Origin: Saccharopolyspora galaxeae
GTDB taxonomy: Bacteria > Actinomycetota > Actinomycetes > Mycobacteriales > Pseudonocardiaceae
Assembly (NCBI RefSeq): GCF_016526145.1
Contig: NZ_JADDUE010000004.1
Coordinates: forward strand, 372,001 to 436,000
Reading direction: 5' to 3'
DNA: 64,000 nt
In this document: in pieces, positions 60,595 through 64,000 of the stretch
Layout: each line of letters opens with the position of its first letter
Position numbering within the stretch: position 1 is the first letter of the stretch
The notes under the pieces: generated by a model
The model's input: only the letters and a program-made list of their open reading frames with translations
Told to the model about the DNA's origin: nothing
The model's database searches: none
Translations under genes and position numbers: made by a program

Positions 60595-63138
60595 TCAGGC
60601 CAGCACGATCCTGCCGAGTTCGGTGGGGCCGGACAGCAGCGGATGCTTCGGCAGCACGCGCACCGTGTACCCGGCGGGACCGGCGTGCGGCAACGTCACC
60701 GTGGCCTCGTAATGCTCGCCACCGCCGTGCTGCATCGAATGCGCCATGAAGTCGTGCAACTCGTCGTCATCGTCCACCCGTCCGACCACGACCTCGACGT
60801 CCACATCGGACGGTTGCAGCCCGGCCAGGTGCACCTCGGCCCGCACCGTCACCCGCCCGCCGAGCAACGGCGTGCGCCCGTCCTCCACGCTCATCGCGGT
60901 GTCGCGGATCTGCACCCAGGTCCACGCCGCGGCCAGCCGCGCGCGGTATCCGGCCACCTCCCGCGCACCCCGGTATTCCTGCGTGCAAACGGATTGCACC
61001 GACCGCGCGGCAGGGCCGTAGTGCCGGTCGACGTACTCCCGCACCATCCGCGACGCCTGCACCTGCGGTCCGAGGTTGGCCAGCGTGTGCCGCACCATCG
61101 ACATCCACTTGCCCGGCACGCCGTCGGCGGTGCGCTCGTAGAACGCGGGCGCGACGCTGGTGTTGATGAGTTCGTAGAGCGCGGCGGCCTCCAGGTCGTC
61201 GCGGCGGTTCGGGTCGGTGACCCCGTCGGCGTTCGGGATGGCCCACCCGTTCTCGCCGTCGAACATCTCGTCCCACCAGCCGTCGCGGACCGACAGGTTC
61301 AGCGCGCCGTTGAGCGCGGCCTTCATCCCGGACGTCCCGCAGGCCTCCAGCGGCCGCACCGGAGTGTTCAGCCACACGTCGCAGCCCGAGACCAGGTAGC
61401 GCGCCAGCGACATGTCGTAGTCCGGCAGGAACGCGATGCGGTGGCGCACCTGCGGATCGTCGGCGAACTTCGCGATCTGCTGGATCATCGCCTTGCCGCC
61501 CTCGTCGGCCGGATGCGATTTGCCCGCGACCACGACCTGCACCGGGCGGTCCGGGTCCAGCAGCAGCCGCTTGAGCCGATCGGTGTCGCGCAGCAGCAGC
61601 GTCAGCCGCTTGTAGGTCGGCACTCGGCGGGCGAAGCCGATGGTGAGCACGTCCGGGTCGAAAACCGAGTCGCACCAACCCAATTCGAGGTCCGAGGCAC
61701 CGCGCTGCAACCAGGCGTGCCGCAGCCGCCTGCGCACCTCGTCGACCAGCCGGGCGCGCAGCGAGCTGCGCAGCTCCCACAGCAGCGGATCGCTCACCGG
61801 CTCCATGCCCCGCAATCCCGCACCGCTGTCCATTTCGGACTCACCGATGAGCTTGCCGAGTTCCCGCGCAGACCAGGTCGGCCCGTGCACGCCGTTGGTG
61901 ACCGAGCCGATCGGCACCTCCTCGACGCCGAAACCGGGCCACAGCCCGCGGAACATCTTGCGGCTCACGCCGCCGTGCAACCGCGAGACACCGTTGGCGC
62001 GCTGGGCCAGCCGCAACCCCATGTGCGCCATGTTGAACATGCCCGGGTTGTCCTCGGCGCCCAGCGCGAGCACGCGATCCGTCGGCACACCGGGCAGCAG
62101 CGCTTGCGAAGAACCGTCGCCGAAGTAGTGCCGCACCAGGTCCACCGGGAAGCGATCGATGCCCGCCGGTACCGGCGTGTGCATGGTGAACACGGTGCCC
62201 GCGCGCACCGCCGCGACCGCCTCGTCGAAGTCCAGCTCGCCGGTCAGCTCGCGAACCCGCTCCAGCCCGAGGAAACCGGCGTGGCCCTCGTTGGTGTGGA
62301 ACACCTCCGGCTGGGCGTGCCCGGTGAGCTCGCAGTACGCGCGCACCGCCCGCACACCGCCCACGCCGGCCAGGATCTCCTGCCGGATGCGGTGGTCCGA
62401 GTCGCCGCCGTAGAGCCGGTCGGTGGTGCCGCGCAGATCGTCGTCGTTCTCCGGAAGGTCGGTGTCCAGCAGCAGCAGCGGAACCCTGCCGACCTGCACC
62501 TTCCAGATCCGCGCCCGCAGCAGCCGCCCGCCCGGCATCGCCACCTGCACGGTGATCGGCGCGCCGGACGGTTCGGTCAGCGTCTCCAGCGGCAGCGCGC
62601 GCGGGTCCTGCACCGGGTAGTGCTCCAGCTGCCAGCCCTGCTCGGACAGCGCCTGGCGGAAGTAGCCGGAGCGGTACAGCAGCCCCACGCCGATCAGCGG
62701 AACGCCCAGGTCGGAGCCGGATTTCAGGTGGTCCCCCGCGAGCACGCCGAGGCCGCCGGAGTAGTTCGGCAGCGCCTCGCTGACCCCGAACTCCATCGAG
62801 AAGTACGCCACCGCCGAAGGCAGCACCGCCCCCTCGGACTGCCGCTGCTGGTACCAGCGCGGAACCGTGAGGTAGTGCCGCAGGTCGTCGTCCACGGCGC
62901 GGGTGCGGGCCAGGAAGTCCTCGTCCTGGGCGAGCTCGCGCAGCCGCTGCGCCGGGACCTCCTCCAGCAGCCGCAGCGGGTCACCGCCCACCCGCGACCA
63001 GACCTCCGGGTCCACCGCAGCGAACAGGTCCTGGGTGGGCGGGTGCCAGGTCCAGCGCAGGTTCGTCGCCAGGGTGCCCAGCGCCGCCAGCGGTTCCGGC
63101 AGGTGCGCTCGAACGGTGAATCGGTGGACGGCTCTCAC
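60595..63138 (-). CDS. glgP: Alpha-glucan phosphorylase (GT35, maltodextrin type)
   Basis: 847 aa from GTG 63138, close to mycobacterial GlgP length. The N-terminal DUF3417 region (LRWTWHPPTQDLFAAVDPEV) marks the actinobacterial type. The PLP Lys is in ACGTSGMKAALNG. It frees glucose-1-phosphate from alpha-1,4-glucans such as the GH57/GT4 products in this window. HTNEGHAGFLGLERV and DGVTDPNRRDDLE are conserved. The start is supported by conservation; no strong ribosome site. Confidence 0.93.
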   Translation of the reverse strand: MRAVHRFTVRAHLPEPLAALGTLATNLRWTWHPPTQDLFAAVDPEVWSRVGGDPLRLLEEVPAQRLRELAQDEDFLARTRAVDDDLRHYLTVPRWYQQRQSEGAVLPSAVAYFSMEFGVSEALPNYSGGLGVLAGDHLKSGSDLGVPLIGVGLLYRSGYFRQALSEQGWQLEHYPVQDPRALPLETLTEPSGAPITVQVAMPGGRLLRARIWKVQVGRVPLLLLDTDLPENDDDLRGTTDRLYGGDSDHRIRQEILAGVGGVRAVRAYCELTGHAQPEVFHTNEGHAGFLGLERVRELTGELDFDEAVAAVRAGTVFTMHTPVPAGIDRFPVDLVRHYFGDGSSQALLPGVPTDRVLALGAEDNPGMFNMAHMGLRLAQRANGVSRLHGGVSRKMFRGLWPGFGVEEVPIGSVTNGVHGPTWSARELGKLIGESEMDSGAGLRGMEPVSDPLLWELRSSLRARLVDEVRRRLRHAWLQRGASDLELGWCDSVFDPDVLTIGFARRVPTYKRLTLLLRDTDRLKRLLLDPDRPVQVVVAGKSHPADEGGKAMIQQIAKFADDPQVRHRIAFLPDYDMSLARYLVSGCDVWLNTPVRPLEACGTSGMKAALNGALNLSVRDGWWDEMFDGENGWAIPNADGVTDPNRRDDLEAAALYELINTSVAPAFYERTADGVPGKWMSMVRHTLANLGPQVQASRMVREYVDRHYGPAARSVQSVCTQEYRGAREVAGYRARLAAAWTWVQIRDTAMSVEDGRTPLLGGRVTVRAEVHLAGLQPSDVDVEVVVGRVDDDDELHDFMAHSMQHGGGEHYEATVTLPHAGPAGYTVRVLPKHPLLSGPTELGRIVLA

Positions 63139-63223
63139 GGCGGGCGAGGATATCGCCCGCCGTTCGACAGCGTGTTCCGAAGCCGCAACGAGATGATCAA
63201 CTCGATGATGCGAAGCTGAGGCG

Positions 63224-64000
63224 GTGCGCGCACCACGGTTGCTGGTCCTTGCCGTCGCCCTGCTGGCGCTCGTGCTCGCAGGGTGCGCACCCGCGCGCGC
63301 ACCGCGACCGGACGCGGGCCCGCCGCGGGTGGATCCCGCGTTCGTGCACGGCACCGACGGCGGATCGATCGACCGGCTCGCCGCGAGCGTGGTCACCGAC
63401 GTGCAGGCGTACTGGTCGGCGACCTTCCCCGAGCTGTTCGGCAAGCCCTGGCACGACCTCGACGGCGGCTTCTACTCGGCCGACACCTCGGCCGCGGACA
63501 GCCGCCCGCCGCCGTGCTCCGGCACGGTGCAGAGCTTGGAGGGCAACGCGTACTACTGCGGTTCGGTCGACGCCATCGCTTGGGACCGCGGCGCGCTGCT
63601 GCCGGTGCTGCGGGAGCACTACGGGGACGCGGCGGTCGCGGTCGTGCTCGCGCACGAGCTCGGGCACGCGGTGCAGCAGCGCGCGGGCATGGACGTCGGC
63701 AGCAGCCGTGATCCGATGCGCACCGAAGCCGGAGCCGACTGCTACGCGGGGGCGTTCATGCGCTCGGCCGCCGATGGGCACGCGCCGCATCTGCGGTTCA
63801 CCGATCAGCAGCGGGACCAGGCGTTGCACGCGCTGATCGTGTTCCGGGATCCGGTCGGTGCCGGTTCGGGGGATGCGCACGGCAGCTCGTTCGACCGGAT
63901 CACCGCTTTCCAGGACGGCTACCAGCGCGGTCCCGGCCAGTGCGGGCAGGTTCCCGCGGACAGCGACCGGCTGACCAACGGACGTGCCGACGACGGCAAC
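63224..64000 (+). CDS. Neutral zinc metallopeptidase lipoprotein, paralogue (cut by window edge)
   Basis: GTG 63224 opens 259 codons without stop to the window edge, so the C-terminus is missing. The signal peptide ends at the lipobox LVLAGC. The catalytic motif is HELGHAVQQ, followed by EAGADCYAGAFMRSAADG and FDRITAFQDGYQRGPGQC. It is a second copy of the gene at 58829-60298, on the opposite strand across glgP. The early region is shorter, with no long linker. Confidence 0.9.
   Translation, partial: MRAPRLLVLAVALLALVLAGCAPARAPRPDAGPPRVDPAFVHGTDGGSIDRLAASVVTDVQAYWSATFPELFGKPWHDLDGGFYSADTSAADSRPPPCSGTVQSLEGNAYYCGSVDAIAWDRGALLPVLREHYGDAAVAVVLAHELGHAVQQRAGMDVGSSRDPMRTEAGADCYAGAFMRSAADGHAPHLRFTDQQRDQALHALIVFRDPVGAGSGDAHGSSFDRITAFQDGYQRGPGQCGQVPADSDRLTNGRADDGN

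Overview
The window is high-GC actinobacterial DNA, most likely from the Pseudonocardiaceae and probably Saccharopolyspora or a close relative. This rests on the codon bias, the frequent GTG/TTG starts, the gene families (DUF397, DUF6461, cfp6/lppZ/DoxX neighbours) and the gene order. The order follows the Mycobacterium tuberculosis segment Rv2992c to Rv3034c as I remember it: gltX, FAH, leuB, serA, ilvC-N-B, cfp6, DoxX, lppZ, gatB-A-C, ACT protein, ligA, MetE-like protein, mnmA, iscS, PlsC-like and OlsB-like acyltransferases, etfA-B, GH57, GT4, hexapeptide transferase. The genus is an inference; no rRNA or marker search was possible.

Left part (1-2065): a truncated SAM methyltransferase, then a decayed tail that looks like a serine recombinase next to two near-identical tRNA-Glu(CTC) genes and one tRNA-Gln(CTG). 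The two tRNA-Glu genes enclose about 530 bp of short hairpin repeats and a terminator. Next (2258-7106) come a HAD phosphatase, gltX, a divergent FAD monooxygenase behind a perfect palindromic operator, and an FAH-family hydrolase.

The core (7107-20036) is a branched-chain amino acid and serine block: cimA, leuB, serA, ilvC, ilvN, ilvB and ilvD. Both cimA and ilvB have translated leader peptides rich in the regulated amino acids, followed by intrinsic terminators. This predicts ribosome-mediated attenuation, by isoleucine for cimA and by isoleucine, valine and leucine for ilvBNC.

Middle (20113-41000): DoxX, an LppZ-like lipoprotein, a K+/H+ antiporter, the gatCAB operon with a small membrane protein gene inside it, an ACT protein, a VapBC module, a TetR/MFS pair with twin operators, ligA, two uncharacterised proteins, a MetE-like zinc protein, an IdeR-boxed Tat lipoprotein for iron uptake, and iscS-mnmA for tRNA thiolation.

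Right (41000-64000): an MFS exporter, a SRPBCC protein, an OlsB/OlsA-like acyltransferase pair, RNase H, a small-ORF plus YcaO locus that may be an unrecognised RiPP system, etfBA, DegV, a GH57/GT4 pair for glucan or methylated polysaccharide synthesis, hrpA, a hexapeptide transferase overlapping a tyrosine phosphatase, glgP, and two HExGH zinc-protease lipoproteins on either side of glgP (the last one runs off the window).

Across the window a dispersed palindromic element of about 50 bp (arms beginning GAGTGAACGG) sits in at least ten intergenic gaps, mostly at gene ends. A second, looser intergenic repeat family is built on an AGCGGCG..AGCCGCT palindrome.
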